From Moringa oleifera (taxonomy: Eukaryota > Streptophyta > Magnoliopsida > Brassicales > Moringaceae): a DNA stretch of 64,000 bases. The DNA is taken from NCBI GenBank assembly GCA_021397835.1, contig JAJFZO010000256.1:2402501-2466500 (forward strand), read 5' to 3'. Positions 1 through 11,444 of the stretch are shown piece after piece (the stretch's first letter is position 1; each line of letters starts with the position of its first letter). The position numbers and the translations under genes are program-made. The notes beneath the pieces were generated by a model that saw only the letters and a program-made list of their open reading frames with translations, ran no database searches and was not told the DNA's origin.

Positions 1-566
1 GTAAGTTTAATTCTTGATAAAATTAATAAAAATTTATTTAGATATATTTTAAAAATTAAGATCAAATTAAAATTTACCACACCAAATTAAAATCCGTATA
101 TACATATATAAGATAAAAAAAAACAACAAAATGAGAGTAATTTGATCTTTTTACATCATGGGAGGTCCAAACTTAGTAATAAGAAAGCAAAGACAATATG
201 GTTTCTTTTGCTTCCTTTCAAAATGGGTCGTTCTCCCAATTTGCCTTATCAGAGCAATAGGTGTCGACTCATAAGTACTAGAAATTAAAAAGAGTAAACG
301 GAAACACTCAAAAATACCCACTTAATTAATTTATGAATCAAATGATTATTACATTGAAAACTCAAAACAAAAATTTTAAAACATAACAACCAATAGAATC
401 CCTTAGTGATCTGATTTTTTTTTATTTTTTTGTTTTGATCTTTTAAAAGAGGATTCTAATTTAATAACTCTAATAATCAACATTATTAGCAAAAATACAC
501 AACACAAAGTTAAACAACAAAACACACAAAGGGAAGCTATCATTTCATGGAACACACAATGTAAAC
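1..566. other. AT-rich intergenic stretch, no gene seen
   Basis: No coding potential recognised on either strand. The last ~150 bases before position 567 are probably the 3' UTR of the minus-strand lipid-transfer gene. The rest is AT-rich spacer. Confidence 0.5.
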
Positions 567-860
567 TTAGGGATTCTTCAAGCCACATTTTGCCGGAAGT
601 TGGAGGGCTCGCTTGGTGTCGATTCCATAGAACCTCAACAAGGGGGATCTCTTGTAGCGGCAGAGGCATGGCAGGTCGGCCTTGGAGAGGGCAGAGCAGC
701 AGGCAGCCGAAGGTGGGGTAGGTTTCCGGCCACTCACGGAGGGCTTGCATGCATTGAGACCCTGCCTGTTGATGCGGCAAACTGTTTGTGCATCAGCCAC
801 CAGGGCAACAGCAAGAAGTACCACTGTGAAAGCCACTAGTACTTTTCTGCATGCCTCCAT
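567..860 (-). CDS. DIR1-type non-specific lipid-transfer protein
   Basis: Single-exon gene for a 97-residue secreted protein. The ATG at 860 is preferred over an upstream in-frame ATG at 899, because it starts directly with a classic signal peptide (residues 1 to ~24, hydrophobic core, ending ADA before Gln). The mature part has the plant LTP cysteine scaffold: Cys, Cys, a CC pair within SAACCSAL, CLC within LPCLC, and a final Cys in AKCGL. The spacing and the motifs NACKPSVSG, PTPPS and FYGIDTKRALQLP match the DIR1 subgroup of nsLTPs. Those proteins bind lipids in the apoplast, and Arabidopsis DIR1 acts in long-distance systemic resistance signalling. The protein ends CGLKNP, so the eighth cysteine normally found a few residues later is absent. 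A TATA box lies ~90 bases upstream. Family assignment is firm; a defence role is inferred only. Confidence 0.88.
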   Translation of the reverse strand: MEACRKVLVAFTVVLLAVALVADAQTVCRINRQGLNACKPSVSGRKPTPPSAACCSALSKADLPCLCRYKRSPLLRFYGIDTKRALQLPAKCGLKNP

Positions 861-949
861 GTTTAACACACTTCTGGCAGCAAAGACCAAGATTAACACT
901 CTTTCAGTTTGCTTTGCTAGATTTAAGGTTAGATAAGGAAGTGGTAGGC

Positions 950-957
950 TTATATAG
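950..957 (-). promoter_or_regulatory. TATA box of the DIR1-like gene
   Basis: Read on the minus strand this is CTATATAA, about 90 bases upstream of the ATG at 860. That is a normal position for a plant TATA box with a ~55-60 base leader. Confidence 0.6.
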
Positions 958-1599
958 AGGATTGACCATTAGGGTTTTCATCGTGCTGATCAAGATTTCT
1001 ACAAAATTAATCATTACTTGTTAGTGGCCCCCTTTCATAACTACATAAGTCGTGCATGACAAGAACTTCGGAGTGTTTTAGGTTATAGTTTTATGAATAC
1101 GTAAGTACATAAGAACTCAATCGTTCTTCTAATTTTTTTGAAGGAAGTGATGTTCATGTTCTTGTCTTTGAAGGCCACAAATTAAAGCTTTAGACAACCA
1201 AGCTACAGTTGGTATCACTGATATTATAATGAATGAATGTGGTTTTATTTATTTATTTACTTTTGACATTTTATTAGCAAGTTGAATTTTAAATAATTAC
1301 TTTTAAAATCATTTAAAAAAAAGTTAAATCAACAGGGGATCCATCTCTCTTGTTTAAATGAATTGGGCATTAGCTTTTAGTCCAGATTTTCGTTTTTCAT
1401 TTAATTCAATTCATCACATTAAGCTCTTCCAATAACTCTTATCTTTGATTTTCTTGTTGCATATGTTGTTATTAATGACATAGAATTCAATTTTATGCAA
1501 TAAAAATAAATAAAATATAGATTTTTATTTTACAGATGCATAAAAAAAGTTTTATCATAGATAACAATGTTATTTATACATTTATTTTATCTTTTTTAC

Positions 1600-1740
1600 T
1601 CGGTATAATTAATCTAACCTTCACAAAATCAATATATTAATGATAAGAAGATCCCCACATTCATGTTTTCAGTTGACCACTACACTAATGACATTAATTA
1701 TATAATCATTATGTGATTAATTTAATAATCATGTGATCAA
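1600..1740. repeat. Diverged direct repeat, copy 1 (partner 2936-3080)
   Basis: Both copies contain an AATTAATCTAAC start, a CATATTAAT-like stretch, then CAGTTGACCAC followed by a CTAA..ACATTAAT block and an AATCTAAC/AATTTAAT end. They are spaced ~1.34 kb apart in the same orientation. Probably an old transposon fragment or segmental duplication; family not identified. Confidence 0.5.
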
Positions 1741-2935
1741 AAGTTCTTTGTTTTTGTAACGTTTTTATCCAAATAGGATTTACATTGCTTAATATACTTT
1801 TTAATTGCTATGCTACATCGTTCCCACGTTCACAAATTAATTCCTTTTCCCATCTTCTCTCTCTTTAATAATTTATTTCTACCTATTTTTTTTATATTTT
1901 AACTCCAGGACATTTAAAGTTTAATATCCTCCACCTTTTTTAATAAATTTTTAATTTCATATAAAGCTTATAATAGTATTAAATTAATGAATTTTTCATT
2001 TTTGAAGAAGTTTAAATTTTAAATAAAATATTTAACTTTGTTATACATAAATAAGAAAATCTTGATAGCAAGCTCATATTAAGCTTCAAATTGGGTGGAA
2101 TTGGCTTTCAGCCTCGATTGAATTGTGCAATGCCATTTGGAATCAATTAAATTGACTTTCATCATGATAAAAGTGATATATTGCTCTTAATTAATTTGGT
2201 TAGATTGGATGATTTTTTTGAAACATGGATCTGTGAGACAAAAGAGAGCTTAAGTAAGTTAATTTGGATATTCGTAAGAAGCATAAATGGGGAGCTCGGA
2301 CTTCCAAGATGCACCTAAGCTAGCTTTTTGTAAGAGTTACTGTAACTTTTTTTTTTCTTGTTTTTAATCAAATCTGTCGATATTGTCAGATTAAGAGATA
2401 TGCTCTTGAAAGATGGATCCGCATCTTCTGTTATTTTGATCCATGTTAAATTTTTGAAAAAATATTGACACTTAAAAATTTAATAAATTTAATAATTATA
2501 AATTTATTTATTTATTTATTTATTTATATTGTATTAATATAATAAATTAAAAATATATTTTTATTAAAAAAATTACTCAAAGCAATAAAAAATCTGCTTA
2601 ACTAGTTTCTACTTAGTTAGGCTTTAATAGGCCTTTCTCCGTAAGGGCTCATTAATTGCAATCCACTTGGGTTGAGTTTGGTATCTAAAGCTCTTTTATG
2701 AATATATCCAATTTGTGTGGACCAACTGGATTGGGTTTCAAATCAAATTCTATCCACTTTAGTTTTTATTATAAATTTTATTTTTGATTTTATCATTGAA
2801 TCCATCTTTATCGGTGATATATAGTTGCAATTAATATATATAGATATTAATTATTTATTTTACAAACAATTTTTTAAAATAATAAAGAATTCTATGGCAC
2901 AGTTAATATAGTAAAATTCATTTTATTTACCTTTT

Positions 2936-3080
2936 CCTTATATAATTAATCTAACTCTAATTAAATTAACATATTAATTATGAACAAAAAGATCTCATTA
3001 ATCGTTTCCTTTTCAGTTGACCACGACGCTAACTACATTAATCGTATAAATATTCTGATTAATCTAACAATGATGTGAGC
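2936..3080. repeat. Diverged direct repeat, copy 2 (partner 1600-1740)
   Basis: Shares TATAATTAATCTAAC and the TTTTCAGTTGACCAC core with the copy near 1600-1740, followed by the same arrangement of ACATTAAT and AATCTAACAAT blocks. Confidence 0.5.
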
Positions 3081-3935
3081 CGTATCCATTAATCAATTCT
3101 TTTGGTTTTTTATCATCGATATCAAAATTGGATCTTGTATTTCTTAAAATGGTTGAAAACTGAACTCCGATAATCTTTTTACCAGAGACAAACAAGGAAT
3201 AATTAATATTATTTTCATAATCATAATCATTGCTTAGTATACTCTTTTGATTCATATAATTAATTAATAATGCCAAGTTGCCAGTGGATGAGCTGGTTAG
3301 CTTGAGTATAAACTTCAGCTGCTTATACATTTTATTACGTATAAGATACCAAACAACATAACCTATCGCGTATATTGTGTTTAATTATTTTATTTTTTTG
3401 AATGATTTAGAAATTGCAACGACCAAGCCAACCTATACTAAGTTTGTACCAAGTAGATTCATCTTAATCCGATCAACTTGCATGATCTCATCACTTTAAT
3501 TTGATTGACAATTTTTGAATTATTTGATAGGATTTTAATCAATATTAATTTATAATAAATGATATTTTTAAATAATTATAAATTATACATGTTTTTTTTT
3601 ATTATTTTACACTTTCAAGCAACAATTCATCAATGGCAGGGACATATTTTAATTTGATTAGAAATTAAAAATTTTATATAATAAACTTTGATTTGAAAAT
3701 TTTTATGAATAATGTCATAAAAAATAACATTAAAATATTTATTGTTTAATTTACATTATCACAAATTAAAATATTTAAATAATTTTTTAAAAAATTTGAA
3801 TAAAACTTAAAATTTATTTACAAAATATTTTAATAATTAAAATATTTTTAATCTTTTACAATCATTTAAATAAAATCTAATTTTATTCAAATTTAAAGAT
3901 GAGACATACAAATTTGTGGGATAAGGGTGGCCTTT

Positions 3936-4073
3936 AAGCTACCTTTAGAGGTAGCTTTAGCGACCAAACATGTCGATTGCCAGCTAGCTGGTTTAGCCAT
4001 CGATAATGCCGTTCGCTGGCCCACGAGCAATTAGGGCATAGCATCCTAGCGATGGATACATGATGGTCGCTAA
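3936..4073. repeat. Small inverted-repeat block, likely TE end or solo foldback
   Basis: A hairpin at 3936-3957 (AAGCTACCT, loop TTAG, AGGTAGCTT) is followed at once by a perfect 10-base inverted repeat, TTAGCGACCA at 3957-3966 and TGGTCGCTAA at 4064-4073. The enclosed ~100 bases are much GC-richer than the surroundings. TTAGCGAC-type termini are common in plant DNA transposons. No transposase and no clear target duplication is visible. Confidence 0.45.
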
Positions 4074-4529
4074 TTTATGTTTTTATTTTTTTTTGTTATT
4101 AATCAATTTTAAATTAATTAAAAAGTAATATACTTTTATTAAAACTAAATTTAATAACAAAATTTCTATATGTAGTTAAATTTTATTACTAATCCATCAT
4201 AAATCTATCGTTATTTTAAAATTTTTATTTTATGATAGTTTTATTACTAATTTTTTATTATTCAATGATTAATTTTGTTTATTATTAATTTTATGGTTAT
4301 TTTTAATTTTTTTGTAAGATTAATATGTATAATATATTAATTTTTTTAATTTATAAACTTTTCAAAACACTCTTTTTTATTGATCTTTCAAACTCATTAT
4401 GTAGTATAGGAAATTCGGGATATATATGTATTACTAAAACCAGGTAAGTGTTTATCTTGAAATTCCTTGTTGGGTATGAAAGGGCAATTAAGTCATTGGG
4501 GAGACCAGGATTGGTTATTTTTAGCACAG

Positions 4530-4695
4530 AAATCACGTGACTTGTGAAGGGAAGCAACAAGAGAAGCTGGGGACGTCAGGAAGCACGTGACGACGAAGAT
4601 TTTCTCCTGTGACGTAGCGTGAAATCGTTTTGAAACAGCGCAAACAAGGAAACCACTAAATTATTGACGCGTGTTCATTCATGTGACGTGTCTTC
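4530..4695. promoter_or_regulatory. Cluster of ACGT-core (G-box/ABRE/C-box) motifs
   Basis: Two CACGTG G-boxes (4534-4539, 4584-4589), GACGTC (4572-4577), TGACGTA (4610-4616), ACGCGT (4667-4672) and TGACGTGTC (4684-4692) fall within ~160 bases of a GC-richer island extending to ~4790. These are bZIP/bHLH-type target motifs. No gene start is recognised next to them, so regulatory function is inference only. Confidence 0.4.
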
Positions 4696-4699
4696 TCGT

Positions 4700-7600
4700 A
4701 AGAGATCTTCGCTGTGTGCACGCGGATTCGCGGAGCCGTCCCAGACAATGATTAGCTCTTCGTTTCTCCCCTGGGCTGTTACGATAAGCCTCTACCCGTA
4801 AAACTACCCTTGATTTCATCTTAATTTACAAAATCACCATTGACCATTAATTGAATTAAATTTGACCTACAAAACCAATAATATATTAACTATTTCACAA
4901 AATTATAAAATAAAATTCCATACATAATTATAATACAATATATATATATGTGAGAATATAAAAATAATAAAATCTCTTGTAAAAATTGATATTATTAATT
5001 TTTATTTTTATTTAAAAAAATATTATAAATCTTAATATTTACCTCATAGTCTCAATCAAATTTTTGTATTTGAAAAGTGAGATATTAAATTTTAATTTAT
5101 TAAATTATACTAAATTAAATTCTACTAAAAAATTTTAAAAATGATAGCATTCAAATTAAAAATTTTATACAATAAATTTTGATTTAAAATTTTTTATATA
5201 TAAATAAATATTCAAGTCACCGTCAAAAAAATTTTATAATTTTTTAATAACTAAAATATATTTTTAAAATTTATATAATTAAAAATTAAAAAATCATAAA
5301 AAATAAATTTTTTATCAAAATTTATTTAAATTTTTATAAATAGATTCGAAGTGAAGTGAAAAGTTTATTTAAATTATTTTTGAAGTATTTCAATAATAAA
5401 AATACTATTAAGATCTAATTTGATGTCAAATTGATAAATCAAAATTTGGTATCTCGTTTTTTGAATATAAAAATTTAATTAATAATATAAGATAAATATT
5501 AAAATTTTACATAATTTTTATTTTTTATTTTATTTATATAAATAATATCTCATCATCTTGATTTATATTATATTTTAAATATTTCTTATAAAATATAATC
5601 TTTTTAATTTTTTATGATTATTTTCATAATTTTAAAATATATTTATATATTAAAAAATCAAAATTTCATATATCACTTAATCACATAATTTTATGAACAG
5701 TGATAAAAATTTGAGTCACCCATTATTATATATTAAGATGATTTCAAGTAGATGTTTTGGTAAATATCAAAAAGAAAATCTTTTAACTTTTAAATGCTTT
5801 TTTTAATTTAAAACATTATTTTTTAATTGCTTTTGAAAACTTTTAATTTGAGTTAATTTGAATTTTATTAAAAAATTAAAAATATCTAAATTAAAAAATG
5901 TATACAATAAATTTTAATGTGAAATTTTATTAAAACGTAAAAAAATGATCAAATTATCATTACAAAAAATTTTAAAAATTTTTTAATATTAAAAAATATT
6001 TTTAAAAAATTTTAAATTATTAGAATTTTAATTTTTAAAAAAAAATTGTTTATGATTTGATAACTATTTAAATTTAAGAGATAAATTGAAAATGAAACAT
6101 AAAATTTATTTGAGTTATTTTAAAATTTTATAATAATAAAAAATACCATTAATTTTGTATAATCTTTTAAGCTAATGTCCAAATTGAATCAAATTAAAAA
6201 TTTAAATACATAATTAAAAATTTTGAATAATAAAAATTTAATTAAAAGCTAAATAAAGTTCAATTTTTTTAAACATTTATCCTATATATTTATTTCTAAT
6301 AACAGTAAAATCATTTCAAATGGTAAAAAAAATCTATAGAAGCCATATCAAACAAATATTTTAAATTAGCCACTTAGCTCATAAATTTATTAGTAAATTT
6401 TTTTTAAAAAAAACTAACATTTAAAAAAATGGTATGATAATTTAAGGGAATGATTTCTTTGATTGATAATTATATTTAGCAAGTATTATGTTTCTTATTG
6501 CGTATGCTACTACAAGACTCATCCAATAACACTCCATTTGCTTAAGACTTTCTGTTAGAATAAGAAATTCTCGAAAACAAATAAATAAAACTTGTTTATC
6601 ACATGTTTTGCGTTAAAATTTAGAAATTTAATTAAATTTAACTAAATGCTTAAGACACTAATTATATTTATGACGTACATTTTGTAATTTTTGAAAAATA
6701 AAAAAGATGTTATTTTATTTCTTGGGTACCAAGTCATACTTCTAAATTAGTATAAATAGAGAGTGATTGGAGTGCTACAAAAACATTTAAACTTCATTAT
6801 TAAGGTATAGCTTGAGTTCGACAACAAAATTTGAGCATATTGCAATTTCATTAACAAATCTTACTAAGTTCATCAAATTGTGAATTCAAGACGAACAAGG
6901 GAGGTACGAAATTCTTTCATTGTGTTTAATTTTTTGTTTTTTTTAATTTTCTTAATGATTGATTTGCTCGTAAATACAATAATGTTAATAGAGCTTGTGT
7001 TGTATGTAAATGGGATGAAGTTTTTTTATTGATTTGAGTTATATTGTGTTTTTGAAAAGATATTAACATATATCAATTTATTAAAATTAATGATTATAAT
7101 TATATTTATTTATTATATTAATATAATGAATTATAAAAATATTTTTTTTATTTTTTTTTTAAAAGATAGATATAAGATGTTCTAATTTGATCAAAATCTG
7201 CAGCTGATTTAAGTTGGTGTTAATCTTTTATTAAAATATTAAAAAAATTGATAATTTATTTTGTTATGTAAAAAATAAAAAATTCAAAATTTTTAACTAT
7301 TAATTTTATTAAATTATGATGTTTCATCATTTTATCAAAAAATCAATATAGTTTAAATCAACAAAAAATCTAAATATATTCTAGTTATGTAAATAATATT
7401 AATATTAATTAATTAGGATGTTCTAATTATGAAAGAAACTAGATGTAGGTTATTCCAGCTTGCAATAAAGAGTAATTTATAAAATCAAAAAAACTCTCTA
7501 TGAAAAAACTTAAATTACTAATTTGATTAAGTATTTTTTCAAAAATTAATTCAGTTAATTTATTTAATGGACATGATATTGCATTTAATTTATTTTTATC

Positions 7601-8380
7601 ATAGATACTATTTATTTCAAATTTTTAATTATTATAAACTTATTTTTTGAGAACATTCTTCACTTTTTAAAAAAGAAAAAAAACTTATAAAAATATTAAG
7701 CTAAAACAGATATGTTCTAGAATCAACATAATTGATTTTCTAAAGTTTTAAAATAATTTGGCTCTTCCTATTCTCATTAACTTGCAGCTATTGTTTTGGA
7801 AATTGCTTAACAATTATTTTTTAATATTTTCATAAAATAATAAGAAAGTTTGCTTTTTCTCTTTTTTTAAAAAAGAAAAAGGGTAATTTGGTCAATTTGA
7901 AATACAACAAAGGTAAAAGAAAGAAAAGGTGGCAGCTTTTACGGCCACCTTGTTGAACGCAGTGGCATTAATTATGGCCTCTGTTTGCTTTTCAGAATTC
8001 AAAAGACTTTGAAATGTGTTCTCTTGTTACCTCCAACTCTTTACTGTCTTGGAGCTCAAGCTTCTGTCTCTCTGTATCTACATGGGTTTCCTCTTTCCTG
8101 GGTGGTAATCGTCCGTTTGTTTTGCGCGTTAAAACTGTAAAGGCAGGGAGGGAGAGAGGGGTTTAGTGAGAGAAAGAATTCTAAAGAGAGAAAACAGCGA
8201 GAAGGGAGAAGAGTGGACGTTGCTTCCCGCGTTTTCCATGTCCCAATTCTCATATTTCTCATGCGTGCAAGCTATTCTCTGATATTTCTCAAAAATAAAA
8301 TAAAATGAAGAACCCTCATTTCTTGGCCCTTAACGGTTTTAGTTCTCTTTAAGCTTCTTCTTTCTTCTTTCACCTCTACT
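4700..8380. other. AT-rich spacer upstream of the UPF0496 gene
   Basis: Apart from the foldback element at 5021-5513 and a related fragment at ~5870-6060, no feature is firm. A TATAAATA box sits at 6751-6758, but no coding sequence follows it. The last few hundred bases before 8380 contain purine/pyrimidine tracts and are probably the UPF0496 promoter. Confidence 0.45.
5021..5513. repeat. AT-rich foldback (MITE-like) element, ~490 bp
   Basis: The first ~85 bases (beginning ATTATAAATCTTAATATT) and the reverse complement of the last ~85 bases (beginning ATTATGTAAAATTTTAATA) align throughout at roughly 80 percent by eye, including ATTTAT/CTTA, AATCAAATTTTT and a GAGATA block. The internal sequence recurs in many spacers of this window. 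No coding capacity, so it would be a non-autonomous DNA element. Family and target duplication not determined. Confidence 0.6.
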
Positions 8381-8382
8381 TT

Positions 8383-8401
8383 TCTCTCTCTCTCTCTCTC
8401 A
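8383..8401 (+). repeat. CT microsatellite in the 5' leader of the UPF0496 gene
   Basis: A short (CT)n tract with a TATATAC box just downstream (~8419). Such tracts are common in plant core promoters and leaders. Confidence 0.5.
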
Positions 8402-8853
8402 TCGGTTTTGCTTCATATTTATATACTTTTCGTTTTCGGAAGATAAACCCAGCTCTTATCTCATTATTTTCTTTCTCTTTTTAGGAAAAATCTTCTGTTC
8501 TCATAAGGTTGTAAGGCTTATTCACATAAGGGTTCTCTTCCATATGTTGGTCTGCTTTAAAATCCGGAAATCCAGCGGCTAATTGCTTATGGGATTTTCT
8601 GATAAACTTTTGAGTATCTTGCTGTGAATTTTGAAGTTTAAGTGATTGGTGAAGGTGGTTTGTTCATAACTTGCTTGCTGTTTGTTCTGATTTGTGTTTC
8701 CTTGTTCTGTGACACTTGGATGCTGGGATCGATCGATACAAAGTGTGTTCTAGATTTATTGAAACAAGAAGCTTAACCATCTTCTGAGGTTCTATATTGA
8801 ATTGGGTGTTGGTTATTTTCTTGCATCTGTTTGGATCCAGAGAATTTGGAGTT

Positions 8854-9975
8854 ATGGGAAACCATATGAGCAGAAGAACAGCTGAAACATCCTCTGCAAT
8901 CAATCTCAACACCAATCTGCACTACGCAACTGAATTGAGCTCCTATGAGGCGGCATGCAAGGTTGATACAGACCTGCAAACCTTTGACACCACTCTCCAG
9001 GCTCGCACCAATCATGTCATCAACACTCTTGCAGTTGGCGTAGAGGTTCGAGCTCTTTCATTTCACTCTTTGAAGGAGGTGACTGAGTGCCTCCTGGAGA
9101 TGAACCAGGAGGTGGTTAAGGTCATCTTGGAGTGCAAGAAAGACATTTGGAAGAACCAAGAATTGTTTGAATTAGTTGAGGAGTACTTTGAGAATAGCCT
9201 GCAGACTCTAGACTTCTGTACTGCACTGGAGAAGTGCCTGAAGCGTGCGCGTGATAGTCAGTTGCTGATCCTTGTTGCTTTGCAACAATTCGAGGAGGAG
9301 AGTGAGATTGGGGGGAATAGGTATGCAAGGACCTTGGAGGAGTTGAAGAATTTCAAGGCAGCTGGTGATCCCTTCACTGAGGAGTTCTTTCAAATCTTTC
9401 AGTCTGTTTATAAGAACCAGATATTGATGCTTGAGAAGTTACAGCTTCGGAAGAATAAGCTTGATAAGAAGCTGAGGTGCATTCACAGTTGGAGGAAACT
9501 ATCAAATATCATATTTGTTGCCACATTTGCTGCTGTGTTGATTTGCTCAGTTGTGGCTGCAGCTGTGGCTGCACCTCCTGTTGCCTCAGCACTAGCTGCT
9601 GCTAGCTCCATACCATTGGGATCAATGGGGAAATGGATTGATTCTCTGTGGAAAAACTATGAAAATGCATTGAAAGGGCAGAAGGAGGTTGTTACCTGTA
9701 TGCAAGCAGGCACTTATGTTGCCATTAAGGACTTGGACAACATCCGGGTTCTGATTGATAGGCTTGAGATCGAGATTGAAGCCCTCTTCCAAAATGCAGA
9801 CTTTGCAATTGAGGAAGAAGCTGTTAAGATTGCTATGGGAGAGATCAAGAAGAAGCTTGGAGTGTTCATGAGAAATGTTGAAGATTTGGGGCTACAAGCT
9901 GATATGTGTAGCCGCGATATCAGGAGGGCGAGGACTGTGGTTCTGCAGAGGATCATAAGGCACCCTAACAACTGA
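8854..9975 (+). CDS. UPF0496 (DUF677) membrane protein, At4g34320-like
   Basis: Intronless 373-residue protein. The start at 8854 gives MGNHMSRR, the family's usual N-terminal start with a potential myristoylation glycine; the open frame extends upstream to 8797 but without family similarity. Conserved stretches include [60 protein letters not shown] and [13 protein letters not shown]. Residues ~225-265 are a hydrophobic Ala/Val-rich segment ([20 protein letters not shown]...), likely a membrane hairpin. The C-terminal part is helical and ends [17 protein letters not shown]. The family is plant-specific with poorly defined function, and related AT14A proteins have been linked to plasma-membrane and cytoskeleton contacts. 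Length and ends match the family, so the gene looks intact. Confidence 0.92.
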   Translation: MGNHMSRRTAETSSAINLNTNLHYATELSSYEAACKVDTDLQTFDTTLQARTNHVINTLAVGVEVRALSFHSLKEVTECLLEMNQEVVKVILECKKDIWKNQELFELVEEYFENSLQTLDFCTALEKCLKRARDSQLLILVALQQFEEESEIGGNRYARTLEELKNFKAAGDPFTEEFFQIFQSVYKNQILMLEKLQLRKNKLDKKLRCIHSWRKLSNIIFVATFAAVLICSVVAAAVAAPPVASALAAASSIPLGSMGKWIDSLWKNYENALKGQKEVVTCMQAGTYVAIKDLDNIRVLIDRLEIEIEALFQNADFAIEEEAVKIAMGEIKKKLGVFMRNVEDLGLQADMCSRDIRRARTVVLQRIIRHPNN

Positions 9976-11444
9976 AAGATGCCTATCTACTAGTTTACTC
10001 TTCTTATGTCAGGGAACAGGGAACTTCTCCCACTTCATGCTTTACAATAATGGTGATTTTATTCCTTACTCCTTACACTGTACTGAATCTGTATGATTTG
10101 ATTTGTGTTTCAAGAAAATAACCAAGGACTAGTTAGATTTCAGCCCTTTTGCTTGTGTAGGAAGCAGATACTTCTATTTTTTGATTTGGCAATTGTTACT
10201 TGTACATTATGTAGTCACTGACATTTAGTTTACTTATTCTATTTCAATTTGAAGTTTCTTGCTTGCTTATTCTATTTCAATTCAAGCTTCTTGCTTTAGT
10301 GCATGCAATCAAACTGGTATGATCAATGCCTCAACCCTTAGTTTCAGTATTGCAAATTTCACTCTGCTAGCAGACTAGATGCTGAGCGTTATGTGCATAT
10401 AATAGCTGACTGGAAGCAGTTTCAACTGAGAAAGCTTAGACTGGAATACATGTCCACATTGATTGTATTTCACATGCCTTAATTTTGAAGATGTTAAGCC
10501 ATTGCCATTGGAGGTCTCTTGGCAGAATGATTGCTTTCTGGGTTGACTCTGGCAGTCTGTCTCCACCTGCTTACACAGAGCAGTGTTTGCTTCTGTTATG
10601 AGTTAGTGACACCATTGATAGGAACATACCCCTGAAGAATCATGTCCCTATAGCAATATTTTTTTCAGATTCTAAACATGTTTCATGCTATATATACACT
10701 CTGATTGTGAATTGAAGCAAGAGTGACAAGTGGTGAGTCAAAGAGACATAGTATCAAGAAAATGACTGAAGACGAATCTGATGACGCGAAGACCCTCTTG
10801 AGAAATTGTGATAAAGTAGACAGGTTGAATAATAATTGTCACCCAGGTCCATTGATTTCAACTCTGCAACACGGTTTTGGGGAACCTGTTGCACAAGACA
10901 GTGCTTTCACAGCATTGACCAGGAAAACTTAGAACTTAAGAATTGGAATTTAAATATGGATGGAGATGACCGATGCTTAGCAGCAACAAGGACATGTCAT
11001 AATTCTTCTCATTTTTGGCCAAAACTAGGAATTAAACTTGTAATATCAAAACTGCAAAGGGAGAAGCTTATGGTCATTATCTTCCTGTGAGCTTTTCTGA
11101 TGAGACTAGTATCATCGCAATGACTACTTGACAGCAAGCATAGCATGTTGGCCAAAATAGTTTGTAGCTGCACTAAGGGGAAACACCGCGAAGCTGCTAA
11201 GCAGAAGTTGCCAAGCACCATAACAACAAGGAAGAATCCAACCAAACAACATCATAACCTTTTACAGGACACAAAAATTACAAGGTAACAAGGGAAATAG
11301 GACTGATTCAATATTTGCAGACCACAGCAGAGATATAGCTTTAGCAACTCGAGACAAAATATCATGTGAATCAATTCCATTGGTCAGCAATTTTGTTTAC
11401 ACAGCATATAAAAGGTAACAAATGGTGACAATGCTGATTTGACA
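9976..11444. other. Tail-to-tail spacer between UPF0496 (+) and LPAT (-) genes
   Basis: Contains the UPF0496 3' UTR (to roughly 10,250) and the minus-strand LPAT 3' UTR (from about 11,000). Short open frames here have no recognisable product. Confidence 0.5.

Larger units (their letters stand above)
966..4500. other. AT-rich spacer with degraded dispersed repeats
   Basis: No gene recognised. Open frames here are short and show no family resemblance. The stretch holds a diverged repeat pair (~1600-1740 and ~2936-3080), an AT-rich repeat with relatives near 7,050 and 54,450, and a small GC-richer inverted-repeat block at 3936-4073. Confidence 0.5.

Noticed and set aside
3064..3330. Minus-strand 88-codon frame in the 3-kb spacer
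   Set aside because: No recognisable domain and Asn/Ile/Lys-rich as expected for chance frames in AT-rich DNA; it also overlaps a repeat copy.
6751..6900. TATAAATA box with a leader-like sequence suggesting a gene start
   Set aside because: No coding sequence or splice-consistent exon follows within the next 1.9 kb.
10723..11090. Small plus-strand frames downstream of the UPF0496 gene
   Set aside because: They lie in the shared 3' UTR/spacer, have no similarity to known proteins and no promoter features.
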